NCBI GenBank assembly: GCA_963930655.1
Contig: OZ005603.1
Span: forward strand, 17,941,001-18,005,000
Reading direction: 5' to 3'
Source: Myrica gale
Lineage: Eukaryota > Streptophyta > Magnoliopsida > Fagales > Myricaceae
DNA: 64,000 nt
Shown: piece after piece, positions 32,901 to 38,941 of the stretch
How positions within the stretch are numbered: position 1 is the first letter of the stretch
Layout of the letters: every line of letters begins with the position of its first letter
Translations under genes and position numbers: made by a program
The notes under the pieces: generated by a model
Told to the model about the DNA's origin: nothing
Databases searched by the model: none
Seen by the model: only the letters and a program-made list of their open reading frames with translations

Positions 32901-33830
32901 GATGCAAGGACACACAGATGTTGGAAGAGTTATGGACTTGTCTCAGGAGGGAACGAATATTGTTCAGGATGCAAAACTTGGTATGTCTCAACAAAGCTCA
33001 GAAAATGGCTCACAACGACCTGAATTTTCAACAATAAGGAATGGAGAAAAAGAAGTTATTGAACAATTTGAACCTGGTGTTTACGTGACTGTCATGGTTC
33101 TTGAAAACGGTGCAAAGTTTTTCAAGCGAGTGAGATTCAGGTACTAGAATAAATTGTGTATTTATCAGCCTGTGTTGTGAACATGTCCATATATTATTAT
33201 ATTTTTTGAATGTTTCGTTATTTGCATATGCGCAATTACAATACGGGTGTGTTTGTGAGAGTCTGTGCACGTCCATGCATCTCCACTTGTACAATTTTTC
33301 TGTTGGTCACATGGACACAGTTTGCCCGCGCTTGTTCAAGACTAAAAATGTTTGCTTCTGATTTGTGCCCAATCCAGAAGAAGCTCCTTTTAGTAAGCTA
33401 TTGCACATATTAATTTATTGGTCTCTATGTTTCGGTTGGTCACAAAAAGGTAAAAGAAAAAACATAGATTAGTGACGATAATATAATCCATGCCAATGAA
33501 TTCAATCATTTCATGCATTTCCTTTTTTCTCCCAATTTTCATGCCTTTGCACCCAAACTTTTATGCAGCAAAAGAAGGTTCGATGAACAGCAGGCAGAAG
33601 AATGGTGGAGTAAGAACAAAGATAGAGTACTTAGGAGATACAATCCACCAACAGCAAGCGCTCCTTCAACAGGATCATATGGCTCTTCAGCACCTACCAA
33701 TGAAGGATCATCTTGCACTCCAGCAACTACTGATGAAAGATCATCTAGCGTTCCAGCACCTACTGATGAAAGATCATCTAGCAATCTAGCACCTACCGAT
33801 GAAGGATCACCGAGTGCCGAGGCACCCTGA
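3250..33830 (+). CDS. PRAF: PH-RCC1-FYVE-BRX domain protein (PRAF family), nine exons
   Basis: Joining 3250-3297, 4673-4759, 8896-8985, 9096-9182, 9273-9377, 10384-12444, 12561-12707, 32695-33140 and 33569-33830 gives 3333 nt, or 1110 codons plus TGA, with GT/AG at every junction. Domains in order: PH-like domain (about residues 17-137), seven RCC1 propeller repeats (about 224-608), FYVE zinc finger (about 610-675) with [10 protein letters not shown] and HRVCDTC, a Ser/Pro-rich linker, a coiled coil (about 805-890), a BRX motif (about 993-1050) and a repeat-rich tail. This is the full architecture and usual length (about 1000-1100) of the plant PRAF family, known to bind phosphoinositides and in some members to act in polarity or GTPase signalling. 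The start MADPASYG is the family's usual N terminus. No frameshift or stop is present, so I infer a working gene despite a 20-kb intron loaded with transposons. The exact family member is not resolved. Confidence 0.92.
3611..3805. mobile_element. Small MITE with TAA target duplication
   Basis: The ends AGGTTGTGTTTG and CAAACGCAGCC are imperfect inverted repeats, and TAA flanks both sides (3608-3610 and 3806-3808). The interior is AT-rich with GAGAGAGA tracts and no gene. A related copy lies at 19802-19991. The 3-bp TAA duplication suggests a Tourist/PIF-Harbinger type. The class is inferred. Confidence 0.65.
4244..4418 (+). mobile_element. 5'-truncated L1 (LINE) 3' end with poly(A) and 10-bp target duplication
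   Basis: The segment has the look of a plant L1 3' UTR: T-rich, with TTTGTACTGTTG and AATAAA, ending in an A run at about 4413-4420. AACATCTGCT occurs directly before it (4234-4243) and again overlapping the end of the A run (4419-4428), as expected for target-primed reverse transcription. It carries no coding sequence. Confidence 0.78.
4673..4759 (+). CDS. PRAF: PRAF exon 2 (start of PH domain)
   Basis: Encodes [20 protein letters not shown] and following residues to RISK (29 codons), the first strands of the PH domain. Phase 0 at both ends; donor GTTTAG. Confidence 0.92.
4985..8430. mobile_element. Non-autonomous CACTA (En/Spm) DNA transposon
   Basis: The left end reads CACTACAAAAAAAATGAC and the right end, inverted, reads CACTACTAGAAAATTGAC, the diagnostic CACTA terminus. 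TTA occurs on both sides (4982-4984 and 8431-8433), the 3-bp duplication expected. Subterminal sequence repeats TTTTAGTGAC / GTCACTAAAAG many times at both ends. Further in, the palindrome CGATCGATCG and its variants recur densely at 5180-5680 and 6745-8200, with a gap between about 5690 and 6740. No transposase frame was recognised, so the element depends on an autonomous relative. It sits inside PRAF intron 2 and leaves both splice sites intact. Confidence 0.9.
5531..5598. repeat. 68-bp near-perfect palindrome inside the CACTA element
   Basis: The arms at 5531-5558 and 5571-5598 are perfect inverted copies of 28 bp. The 12-bp centre TTGATCGATCAG is itself almost self-complementary. The RNA or single strand would form a long hairpin. 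Confidence 0.9.
8896..8985 (+). CDS. PRAF: PRAF exon 3 (PH domain)
   Basis: Encodes 30 residues beginning [18 protein letters not shown] and ending SRIIPGQRT, the middle of the PH domain. Acceptor AACAG, donor GTGAGT. Confidence 0.93.
9096..9182 (+). CDS. PRAF: PRAF exon 4 (PH domain)
   Basis: Encodes 29 residues, [20 protein letters not shown] then NNGDRSLDL. Acceptor TTTTACAG, donor GTGAGT. Phase 0. Confidence 0.93.
9273..9377 (+). CDS. PRAF: PRAF exon 5 (end of PH domain)
   Basis: Encodes 35 residues, [20 protein letters not shown] followed by [15 protein letters not shown]. The [11 protein letters not shown] helix is the C-terminal PH helix with its conserved Trp. Acceptor TTTCTTTAG, donor GTAAGT. 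Confidence 0.93.
9378..10383 (+). other. PRAF: PRAF intron 5
   Basis: A 1.0-kb AT-rich intron with acceptor CTGTTACAG. No repeat, RNA gene or other coding segment is seen. Confidence 0.85.
10384..12444 (+). CDS. PRAF: PRAF exon 6 (RCC1 repeats, FYVE finger, start of coiled coil)
   Basis: A 687-codon exon. Seven RCC1 blades begin near 10636, 10828, 10975, 11140, 11321, 11480 and 11636, with repeat cores such as [17 protein letters not shown] and [17 protein letters not shown]. The fold is a beta-propeller; in other RCC1 proteins it can act as a GTPase exchange factor or protein platform. The FYVE finger at about 11793-11990 has eight zinc-binding Cys/His positions, including [10 protein letters not shown]; its basic motif departs from the canonical R(R/K)HHCR, as is usual in this family. 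A Ser/Pro-rich stretch ([17 protein letters not shown]) follows, then the coiled-coil start [20 protein letters not shown]. An open frame extends upstream to 10297, but the TACAG acceptor and loss of similarity place the exon start at 10384. Confidence 0.94.
12561..12707 (+). CDS. PRAF: PRAF exon 7 (coiled coil)
   Basis: Encodes 49 residues from [20 protein letters not shown] to [11 protein letters not shown], a heptad-rich coiled coil. Acceptor TTCACTTCAG, donor GTATTT. It splices across 20 kb to exon 8, giving [16 protein letters not shown], which is the expected continuous family sequence. Confidence 0.9.
12780..13700. other. AT-rich unannotated stretch at start of intron 7
   Basis: A roughly 134-bp direct duplication is visible (AACACGA..AATTGGGAA..GTGATTTCCTA near 12793 and 12928), with GTGTGACACCTTAGATT twice between. 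From about 12990 to 13700 the sequence is low-complexity A/T with no gene. Confidence 0.5.
14110..14340 (-). pseudogene. L1 zf-RVT (C-terminal Cys/His) remnant
   Basis: The - strand reads [10 protein letters not shown], a stop, [30 protein letters not shown] and [11 protein letters not shown], which is the zinc-binding domain found after RT in plant L1 ORF2. A TGA stop breaks it. Confidence 0.75.
14411..15614 (-). mobile_element. LTR-type insertion (solo LTR) inside the L1
   Basis: Its ends match those of the shorter element at 22170-22728: ATTAAGGCAACCCAAGAGG at one side and CACAAAAGCCAACA at the other. AGAAT flanks both ends (14406-14410 and 15615-15619). On the - strand it starts TGTTGGCTTTTGTG, and a TATA box (TATAAATA, complement at 15038-15045) lies inside, as in an LTR promoter. 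The far end lacks the CA terminus, so that boundary is less certain. It has no coding capacity. Confidence 0.6.
15668..15982 (-). pseudogene. L1 reverse transcriptase fragment (fingers)
   Basis: Contains [40 protein letters not shown] and [20 protein letters not shown], the conserved early RT blocks of plant L1 ORF2. The catalytic FADD block is not present downstream. The fragment ends where the LTR-type insertion begins. Confidence 0.88.
16079..16345 (-). pseudogene. L1 ORF2 linker/RT N-terminal fragment
   Basis: Contains [19 protein letters not shown] and [20 protein letters not shown], the EVxxAV..K.PGPDG block preceding L1 RT, with APGPDG altered to VQRPDG. Confidence 0.82.
16738..17596 (-). 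pseudogene. L1 endonuclease (EEP family) remnant
   Basis: The segment 17596-17414 begins the domain with [18 protein letters not shown] and DLLCFQKTK (the usual QET Glu changed to K). The segment 17352-16738 carries [50 protein letters not shown] and [10 protein letters not shown], matching the GDFN, LDRFL and SDH catalytic blocks of apurinic-like endonucleases. A frame break separates the two parts. In an intact element this enzyme nicks target DNA for reverse transcription. Confidence 0.88.
17547..18350 (-). pseudogene. L1 ORF1/ORF2 boundary region
   Basis: The - strand reads [39 protein letters not shown] and [19 protein letters not shown] just before the endonuclease start. This is the characteristic low-conservation region preceding the endonuclease in plant L1s. 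The upstream frame (18348-17848) is Gly/Val-rich with no recognised domain. Confidence 0.6.
18403..19291. repeat. Two tandem 466-bp GC-rich units
   Basis: CCCCGACAGTATGACTTGTG occurs at 18403 and again at 18869. Units run about 18403-18868 and 18869-19334, highly similar, with CCCGGG and GGTCGAGCCAGGGG words. The first unit ends with a copy of the gypsy LTR terminus (18830-18867), identical in layout to the true LTR edge at 19292, so the duplication happened after the gypsy insertion. Related GC-rich words appear at 13741-13862 and 25869-25960. The open frames here are not recognisable genes. Confidence 0.82.
19292..20278 (-). repeat. 3' LTR of the - strand gypsy element
   Basis: It matches the 5' LTR at 25048-25868 along its length except for about 190 bp of inserted MITE (19802-19991). 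It ends TTTGCATCA next to pol and TGATATGAAC at the outer edge. The last part of the polyprotein (EDPLSL and following residues) is encoded within it. Confidence 0.82.
19802..19991. mobile_element. Small MITE inside the gypsy 3' LTR
   Basis: Present here but absent from the equivalent position in the other LTR (about 25560). Its start AGGTTGTGTTTG and GAGAGAGA-rich interior match the MITE at 3611-3805; its end CAAACCTGCCT is the inverted counterpart. The target duplication is not clear. Confidence 0.62.
20191..20427 (-). pseudogene. Gypsy polyprotein C terminus
   Basis: The - strand reads [20 protein letters not shown] and [20 protein letters not shown]. This is the post-integrase C-terminal region of the gypsy polyprotein, crossing into the LTR at about 20278. 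A frame change near [10 protein letters not shown] ends it early. Confidence 0.72.
20537..22014 (-). pseudogene. Gypsy integrase, split by a MITE
   Basis: Read on the - strand from 22014: [20 protein letters not shown] (end of the zinc finger), [50 protein letters not shown], then [19 protein letters not shown], giving the D,D,E core. The frame is interrupted by the insertion at 20796-21514 and resumes at [20 protein letters not shown] and [17 protein letters not shown]. At least one stop is present (after EKFLS). Confidence 0.85.
20796..21514. mobile_element. Mutator-like MITE with perfect 9-bp target duplication
   Basis: Both ends carry GGGTTAATGACCAAAATAG as inverted repeats, and TTCTTTTTA is repeated exactly at 20787-20795 and 21515-21523. 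A 9-bp duplication is diagnostic of Mutator elements. Inside, a unit of about 59 bp (GGATAACCTAAGGACTTATG...) is repeated three times at about 21300-21480 and once inverted near the left end. It carries no gene and interrupts the integrase of the gypsy element. Confidence 0.92.
22015..22169 (-). pseudogene. Gypsy reverse transcriptase fragment
   Basis: The - strand reads [20 protein letters not shown] then [21 protein letters not shown], the RT block where the related copies have [14 protein letters not shown]. It stops at LKSGYH and jumps directly to the integrase zinc-finger region, so the YFDD and RNase H parts are deleted. Confidence 0.85.
22170..22728 (-). mobile_element. 559-bp LTR-type insertion with CATAC target duplication
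   Basis: The ends are TGTGAGTCCTAGG and AGCCAACA (TG...CA), flanked by CATAC at 22165-22169 and 22729-22733. Comparison with the undisturbed RT at 62385-62400 shows the exact target. It is a shorter relative of 14411-15614. No coding sequence, so it is a solo LTR or a TRIM-like element. Confidence 0.85.
22734..22960 (-). pseudogene. Gypsy pol segment before RT
   Basis: The - strand resembles the related copies' LPPIRGIEH...[12 protein letters not shown]...YRSNPEETK, but with a frame disturbance. A short local duplication of GGGGTATGTGTTGGCCTAT is seen beside the inserted LTR. Confidence 0.65.
23182..23680 (-). pseudogene. Gypsy aspartic protease region
   Basis: The - strand reads [40 protein letters not shown] and [20 protein letters not shown], the protease and linker seen also at 61540-61915. 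The active-site segment just upstream ([14 protein letters not shown]) has the usual Asp-Gly-Gly altered by substitution, and the preceding frame is broken. Confidence 0.75.
23758..24680 (-). pseudogene. Gypsy gag with CCHC zinc knuckle
   Basis: The - strand encodes [40 protein letters not shown] and a CCHC knuckle [14 protein letters not shown] at about 23777-23818. The upstream part (24680-24200) matches the related gag but has stops, including one replacing a Trp in the IVWWDQL block. The first part of gag is missing, since the leader joins it directly near 24690. Confidence 0.83.
24907..24945. repeat. (TTC)n microsatellite in gypsy leader
   Basis: About 12 TTC units lie between the primer site and gag of the - strand gypsy element (leader reads GAAGAAGAA in element sense). 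The same leader region in the copy at 59880-59930 is purine-rich but not expanded. Confidence 0.85.
25048..25868 (-). repeat. 5' LTR of the - strand gypsy element
   Basis: An 821-bp LTR, TGATGCAAACC at its 5' edge (25868) and TTCATATCA at its 3' edge (25048), next to the primer site. It also encodes the polyprotein tail motif [20 protein letters not shown] in its first part. Matches 19292-20278 and 58921-59718. Confidence 0.85.
25869..26139. other. GC-rich repeat relic and L1-like 3' end between two insertions
   Basis: 25869-25960 continues the GC-rich unit interrupted at 19291 (CTGGGTTGACCTG, GGTTCAAGAG, AGGTCGGGA). At about 26068-26139 a T run followed by CTAGGCAAGCAACAACAATACATTAAG looks, on the - strand, like an L1 3' UTR with poly(A). 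That would belong with the remnant at 30656-31500, separated by the solo LTR. Confidence 0.45.
28463..28665. repeat. Array of CTCGAG palindrome motifs in the solo LTR
   Basis: The words GCTCGAGC and GTCGAGCG recur in three to four spaced groups (near 28470, 28524, 28570 and 28634). A matching array is at 40398-40605 in the other LTR. Confidence 0.8.
29757..29936. repeat. (CTT)n microsatellite
   Basis: A pyrimidine-rich lead-in is followed by about 38 uninterrupted CTT units (about 29821-29935). Open frames of poly-Leu, poly-Arg or poly-Lys across it are translation artefacts. Confidence 0.95.
30656..31500 (-). pseudogene. Probable L1 5' region / ORF1 remnant
   Basis: The - strand encodes [20 protein letters not shown] then SFARACEEI, followed in another frame by [14 protein letters not shown]. 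This resembles the N-terminal part of plant L1 ORF1, which contains a VPEG..GW..FA block and an SFADVV-like block. Stops and frame changes are present, and no zinc knuckle was seen. Its 3' partner may be the poly(A)-bearing tail at about 26070, separated by the solo LTR. Identity is tentative. Confidence 0.45.
31501..32694. other. End of intron 7
   Basis: AT-rich, no coding signal. A (TA)n run followed by TATG repeats lies at about 32431-32480. The 3' splice site TTTCTATTTCAG precedes exon 8. Confidence 0.6.
32431..32480. repeat. (TA)n / (TATG)n microsatellite
   Basis: About 11 TA units followed by TATG units, about 215 bp before exon 8. Confidence 0.9.
32695..33140 (+). CDS. PRAF: PRAF exon 8 (coiled-coil end and first half of BRX motif)
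   Basis: Encodes 148 codons plus two bases. It begins [20 protein letters not shown] and ends [20 protein letters not shown] then [10 protein letters not shown]. The last block is the first half of the BRX motif (EPGVY...KRVRF). Donor GTACTA is weak (GT followed by ACTA). The split codon AG|C gives Ser with exon 9. Confidence 0.92.
33569..33830 (+). CDS. PRAF: PRAF exon 9 (second half of BRX motif and C-terminal tail)
   Basis: Starts after TTATGCAG and completes the Ser codon, giving [20 protein letters not shown], the conserved AE.WW...R core of BRX, known in this family as a protein-protein and membrane-association module. An alternative acceptor 6 bp later would remove Lys-Arg and is less consistent with family sequence. 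The tail (33699-33827) is an 11-residue repeat and ends with TGA at 33828-33830. Confidence 0.92.
33699..33827 (+). repeat. PRAF: 33-bp coding minisatellite in PRAF exon 9
   Basis: Four 11-residue units: [33 protein letters not shown] and [10 protein letters not shown] (last unit one short). The DNA period is exactly 33 bp, so copy-number changes keep the frame. Confidence 0.9.
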
Positions 33831-34062
33831 GAGGGAAACATGGAGGCATCGCCATCTTCACAAACTTAGTTTCCTTTCATGACTTAGTCTCTCGCCAGTT
33901 TCATGTAAAGAAAATTTACGTGGTGTACTGCCTTAGAATAACAGCGTGTAGTATCCATTAGATCTAAACATATCCTTTGTTCAGCATATTTTAGAGAGGA
34001 CTTTTATTTGAGAAAAGTGGTACAGCTTATGTGTATTTCTTCCATTCACTTTTCTTTGCTTT
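33831..34062 (+). other. PRAF: PRAF 3' UTR region
   Basis: About 230 bp between the stop codon and the next retroelement. No canonical AATAAA is seen; plant genes often lack it. The transcript end cannot be placed. Confidence 0.45.
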
Positions 34063-34206
34063 TGTTAGGGTTTAGCAAAACGGGAGAAAGAGATAAAATT
34101 CTCTTTCTCTCAACTTTTATTATACAGAGGATAGGTGAATCACATAATAGACAAATCATTAATAACAAAGGATTATTTCTCTTAATACACCAAATTTTCC
34201 TTAACA
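34063..34206 (-). repeat. 144-bp Ty1/copia LTR
   Basis: On the - strand it runs TGTTAAGG...CCCTAACA and is preceded by the polypurine tract GAGGGGAAG. The short length fits the copia Ale/Retrofit type; lineage is inferred. Only 230 bp beyond the PRAF stop. Confidence 0.82.
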
Positions 34207-34395
34207 CTTCCCCTCAATGGGGTCCAGCTTGGAGCATAGAAACTTCAACTGGCTATCAGACAAAACTTTAGTAAATATATTCTCGAGTTGATCCCCGGTC
34301 TTCACAAAGGGTGTATTGATGTCTCTATTGAGTATTTTGTCTCAAATGAAACGACAGTCGATCACAATATATTTTGTTCTCTCATGAAACACTAG
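34207..34395 (-). pseudogene. Ty1/copia RNase H C-terminal fragment
   Basis: The - strand reads VFHERTKYIVIDCRFI, a stop, DKILNRDINTPFVKTGDQLE and NIFTKVLSDSQLKFLCSKLD, the end of copia RNase H. The ADIFTKAL motif appears as ENIFTKVL. It runs straight into the polypurine tract and LTR; the rest of the element is absent. Confidence 0.88.
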
Positions 34396-34430
34396 TAAAT
34401 GTGATTTGTACCGCTTCCAAATCTCTCACA

Positions 34431-34997
34431 AGTTTCAACATCTTTTTAAAAAAATTCATTGGGATTTCACCTTTAGTAAATTAACTCACCAAACCTAACT
34501 CCGTTAGACTTATTTAACGGAAAATTGATTCCCTCCAATCATAACATGACACGTGTTATTAAAATAAATAAAAAAATTTAAAAATTTGTAAATATTTAGA
34601 AAATTAAAAACTAAAATCTAAAATAATAAAAAGTATAATTTAATATTAATATTAAATTTCAAATTTAAAAATTTAAGAAATAATTTTTTTAAAAGGGCGA
34701 AGGATCCCCACCCCGACCCATTCACAGTGGGGTGGGGAGTCCCCACATCGATCCTTTTTCTCTTTTTTTTTAAAGTTTTAATTTTAATTTTAGTATTAAA
34801 ATTATACTTTTTATTTATTTTAAATTTTCGCTTATTTTTTTTTAAAAAATATTTATTTATTTATTTTAATGACACATGTCACCTTGCGATTGAGGGATAA
34901 ATTTCCCATTAAATAAGTCTAATGGAGTTAGGTGTGATGAGTTAATTTACTAACAACGAAAACTCAATGAGTTTCTAAAAAGGAGTTAAAACTTAGT
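34431..34997. mobile_element. Foldback MITE (probably Mutator-like)
   Basis: Long imperfect inverted arms of about 200 bp: the left has AACTCACCAAACCTAACTCC and TAGACTTATTTAACGG, and the right has the complement of AACTCATCACACCTAACTCC and TAGACTTATTTAATGG. The centre near 34693-34757 is itself an inverted GGGGATCC-type motif. No gene. Target duplication unresolved. Confidence 0.7.
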
Positions 34998-35039
34998 GAC
35001 CGAATTGTAATTTTCACTTTAACTTACTCACCTGACGGC

Positions 35040-36212
35040 GATACCTTCGAGGTTCTTCTAACAACTGTCCTTTATCTTTCAATAACATATGGTTAGAGTC
35101 CACAGGACTTGAGTCATATCGTGTCCACACATTCTAAAATTGTTATTTTATCCATTTGACTTTTGGCATTGAAATTATTTTATGAATTTAATTTCATCAT
35201 ATGATGCCATGAGCCAATAAAGTATTTTCATCAATGTGACATTGCTCTTTTCAGTTTAATTTTTATTTTTTCAAAAACTCATCTCATGTTGAAATTGTTG
35301 ATGTTGAATTTAATTCCCAGCAAGAACTAAGTATTTTCATTCTAGGAAAATGATTGTAATCTAGTCTCAACTTATCATGCCCCGAAACTTTTGTTTAGCA
35401 TAAATGCAATGTTTCAATGAAAAACAAAGTTTTGGTTTAATGTTACATTAGGGGGTTATTAGCTATGATTAGCTAAATTAAGGTCTCGATGAAACTCAAT
35501 AGCTTTGATATTAGTAACCATATTCTCTTGTCTACATTTAGATTATTTTGCTAATTACTTTGTGTATAAAAATTTTTAAGCAAAATTGATGATTAGGAAG
35601 CAAGTAGGTGCCGAGTTGTCACTTAAGCAATTGGATGACATGAAAGCCACATGGACACAAATGGGGCCAAATTTTACATGTGTATGGGGGAGACTAGATT
35701 CAAGGTCTATAATCATGCTTTGGATAGGTTCAAAAGGAAGACAAGTTTGAGTTTTCCATTGACCAATACAAAGTGAAAAACCGGCAAGATATGTTAAACG
35801 TTAAATTGGTGACTTACTCTAAAATGAGTAGTGCAAAGGCTATCCCAAGTAAAGGATTTTTTTCGTGTAATAATTAGCCCAAAAAGCCATATCGTCTTCT
35901 CAGGAAAAATAGATTAATTTCAAACTCTCGTAAAAAACAAGGAGAATATAAAAGCGTTTATTGAACAACAGTTCAGATTCATATTTTTGAATTTTGGAGA
36001 GTTCGAAACGAAATTAAAAAATCACAAAACGTAAACTAAAAATATAACATAGATTAAAGTAAATGACGGAAATTAAATGACAAGGAATAAAATAAGAGAG
36101 CACAAGATTCTTGGATTAGATAATATTATCTTATTACAACCCAAGATTCAAGTTAAAAGACAAAAAAACAACAAGAATAAAGTCCGAAATTGAAATAGAA
36201 ATTACAGAAAAA
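35040..36212. other. Unclassified repeat-like DNA
   Basis: AT-rich, no gene. The part at about 35100-35240 is an inverted copy of about 47010-47160 (shared words TTTATGAATTTAATTTC, CATATGATGCCATGA, ACATTCTAAAATT). This suggests two oppositely oriented copies of one LTR-like element. Confidence 0.5.
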
Positions 36213-36425
36213 GGCTAAATTAGTCTGCATGTCCCTGGGGTTTGGTCTTTTCCCAAATTGGCCCTCAGGGTTTGATTTTTCCTAAATATATCCCTGGGGT
36301 TTAGTCACAATCTCAAATAGGTTCTGCTGTCAACTTAGTGGACGGAAATGCACAATTGGAAATTGATGCGTGTCAGTAAAATAAAAAATATATCTAAAAT
36401 TAATCAAAAATATAATTAATTTATT
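36213..36425. repeat. Left inverted terminus of a Mutator-like element
   Basis: Starts GGCTAAATTAGTC and carries TTTTTCCTAAATATATCC, GTCAACTTAGTGGACGGAAA and GTGTCAGTAAA. These are repeated in inverted form at about 45975-46265. Confidence 0.75.
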
Positions 36426-36843
36426 TTATTTACAAAAGGGGGAAGGATCGGAGGTCCCCGGTGGAGGCCCCCTCCACCAGCAGCCGGGGTAGTCTGGCCG
36501 CCCAGGGGAGGGAGGAGGAATCCCTCCTCGACCCCGGGAGCGGCTTTGGGCTAGCTGGGGGACCTCCCCAAAGCGTACTTAAAAGCTACCTGTTCTTCAA
36601 TTCTCAAGGATGTCGAATTTCCAAATTTCGTGGAGCTGGACGGAACTCTATCACGAAAGCAGTGGCGGAACCAGGAATTCAATCGAAGGGGGTCGAACTC
36701 TTAAGGAAAAATGACAAAAAAAAATTGACTACGCAATGCAAAAAAAAAAATATCTTAAGAGTTAAAATATCAAAAATTAAGAATTAAAAATACTAAAAAT
36801 ATTAAAATACACGTACCGTACATTTTGCTAATACTGAGAAGTG
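36426..36843. other. Interior of the left part of the Mutator-like element
   Basis: A GC-rich patch (36440-36570, with GGAGGTCCCC and CCTCCACC words) followed by A-rich sequence. The open frame at 36461-36787 has no recognised domain. Confidence 0.45.
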
Positions 36844-38941
36844 GTGTGAGACCCCGTTTATCTCTTTTGTTATTTCCTATGTATTAGCTTTTAATTTAAA
36901 TTATGGGGCAATATTTTTGGCCAATGTATGACCTAAGCTTAAGGTACATTAACTATTATGAAATTTTATTTCAAGAATGTTTTCTTAAATAATTTCTTTT
37001 TCATTGTGGAAGTTTAGTGCAAGTTTAAATTTTATTTTCCCTAAGAGCCGAAACTTGCTAGGTAGGTTTCTTTTATGGGTTTATATTTTCCATTTGCTTA
37101 GTATATTCCATAAAATTAAATTATGAAGAGAGATTTATATATTATGGCCAAAAATAATTAAGTAGAAAATCATGAAATTCATGTAAGCATTTAAATATTT
37201 TTTTTTGTGTGTCTTTTAATAGGTACCATTGATCATCATTATGTGGCCTTAATTATAAACTACTAAATATATATGATAGCTTGAAGAGAATTTAATTGAT
37301 AAGCACACTTGCTTATCATAGTGATAAGCTAGAGAGCTTTTAAGATAATAGGTTGTTGTGGCTATCTTAGAGATAGGCTAGAGCAATTATTTTAAGATAG
37401 GTTATCATGTTTATAAGTTGATAAGTTGTAGGATTGAACTAGATAAGCTAAAGTGCTTATAGGAGATAAGTTAGAATACATATGTGTGTGATAAGTTGAG
37501 ATAGTTATTTGATAAGAGAAGTAAAAGAAAATAAGTGAAACGCAACAAGTGAGAAGAGTCTAGAATGGTGTAGCACGTGAAAGGAGGGGGGAAAAGTCTT
37601 AAAGTTGTGGTCCATGTGAAGAGTTAAGAAGAGATAAGATAAGCATTAAATTGACAAGACAAGACAAAGAAGAGAAAAGCTATGAAATGGTGATGTTCAC
37701 GTGAAAGCTAAGCCAAATAAGAGAGCAATTGAAGTGAAATGGCAAGGAGTTTCACGTGGGAGGGCAAGGCTTGAGGTGACAAAGGGATGAGGTGAGAGAA
37801 AGTGAGAGAAAAGGGTGAAAGTGACCATGCATTGGTCGGCCACACCCACCAAATTCACCCCCTTTTTCCTCTTGTCATTTTCAACTCTCTTGTCCTTGTC
37901 ATAATTGAATCTAGTGAGATTCAAATTAGCCTTCTACGAATTACCCCCCCCCCACTCCTTCACATTTCAAATGCTCATTTGCCTTGGTGGAATAGCACTC
38001 TCATTCAACTCTCTTTCTCTTTTTCTCTCTTGACCGAAACTCCTCTCCTTGGCTTAAGTCTTGTTACCTTCCTCTTGAAACCCAAAACACTTCTCTATGC
38101 TCTAGTTTGTTTCTCTTCTTTGGTGACCGAATTTCCCCCTTGGTTCAACTCATTTCTACTCTCTTGGTGGCTGGAATTTCTCTTCACCTAGCCATCTTCC
38201 CTTGTTAGAAACTTAGCTCACTCTCTTGAAACCAAATCACTTCAAAGTTGCAAGTCTTGCCTTGTTTCTTCAAGAAACCTTCAGCTGCTGAACACTTCTC
38301 TTTTCCCACCATAAACCTCTATCTTAGCACCTTGAAGACACAAATCTTAGCCCGTGGAACCATTCCTAAAGGTGGAACCGAAAGTTGAAGGTAAGGGAGG
38401 ATTTTGGTGAAAACCGTGTGACTAGTGGAAGGTAGAGGTAGACTTGATTTTCATATGATGTTTTGGCTTGAGTTCTTTATAATTTCTGACCTAAGATGTT
38501 TTATTATGCTAGGTGCTCTTCTTTTAGCAAGGCTTGTGTCCAATCATCAAGGTAAGGCCAAATATGGTTGTTGGTGCAAAATGATGTGTTGGCCGAATGT
38601 TTTGTGATTGGTAGATCCTAGGTTGTGAAACTGATCATGGAGGATGGGATCTATGTTGGAGATGAAGATTTGATGCATGAGGTTGATTCATGGCCGAATG
38701 GCTTAGAGAATAAAAGCTTTAATGGCCAAATGTCTTCTTTTAGTTGGATCTTGAGTTTAGTTGCTTTGTTCTTGCTAGATCTTGAGCTTAGAACACTTTA
38801 GGTTGTGTTGTGATGCTGGATCTGGTCTTGTATACATGAGAATGTTAATGGATTGTAAGTTGCTTATGGACAATGAAATGGAAATAGAAGAATATGCATG
38901 TTAGGGTTTCGGGTATTGGCTTACACTACCATTGGCCGAAC

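Noticed and set aside
33490..33789. Overlapping frame in exon 9 (from 33490)
   Set aside because: A shadow of the true frame; the BRX motif and the stop at 33828 are in the other frame.
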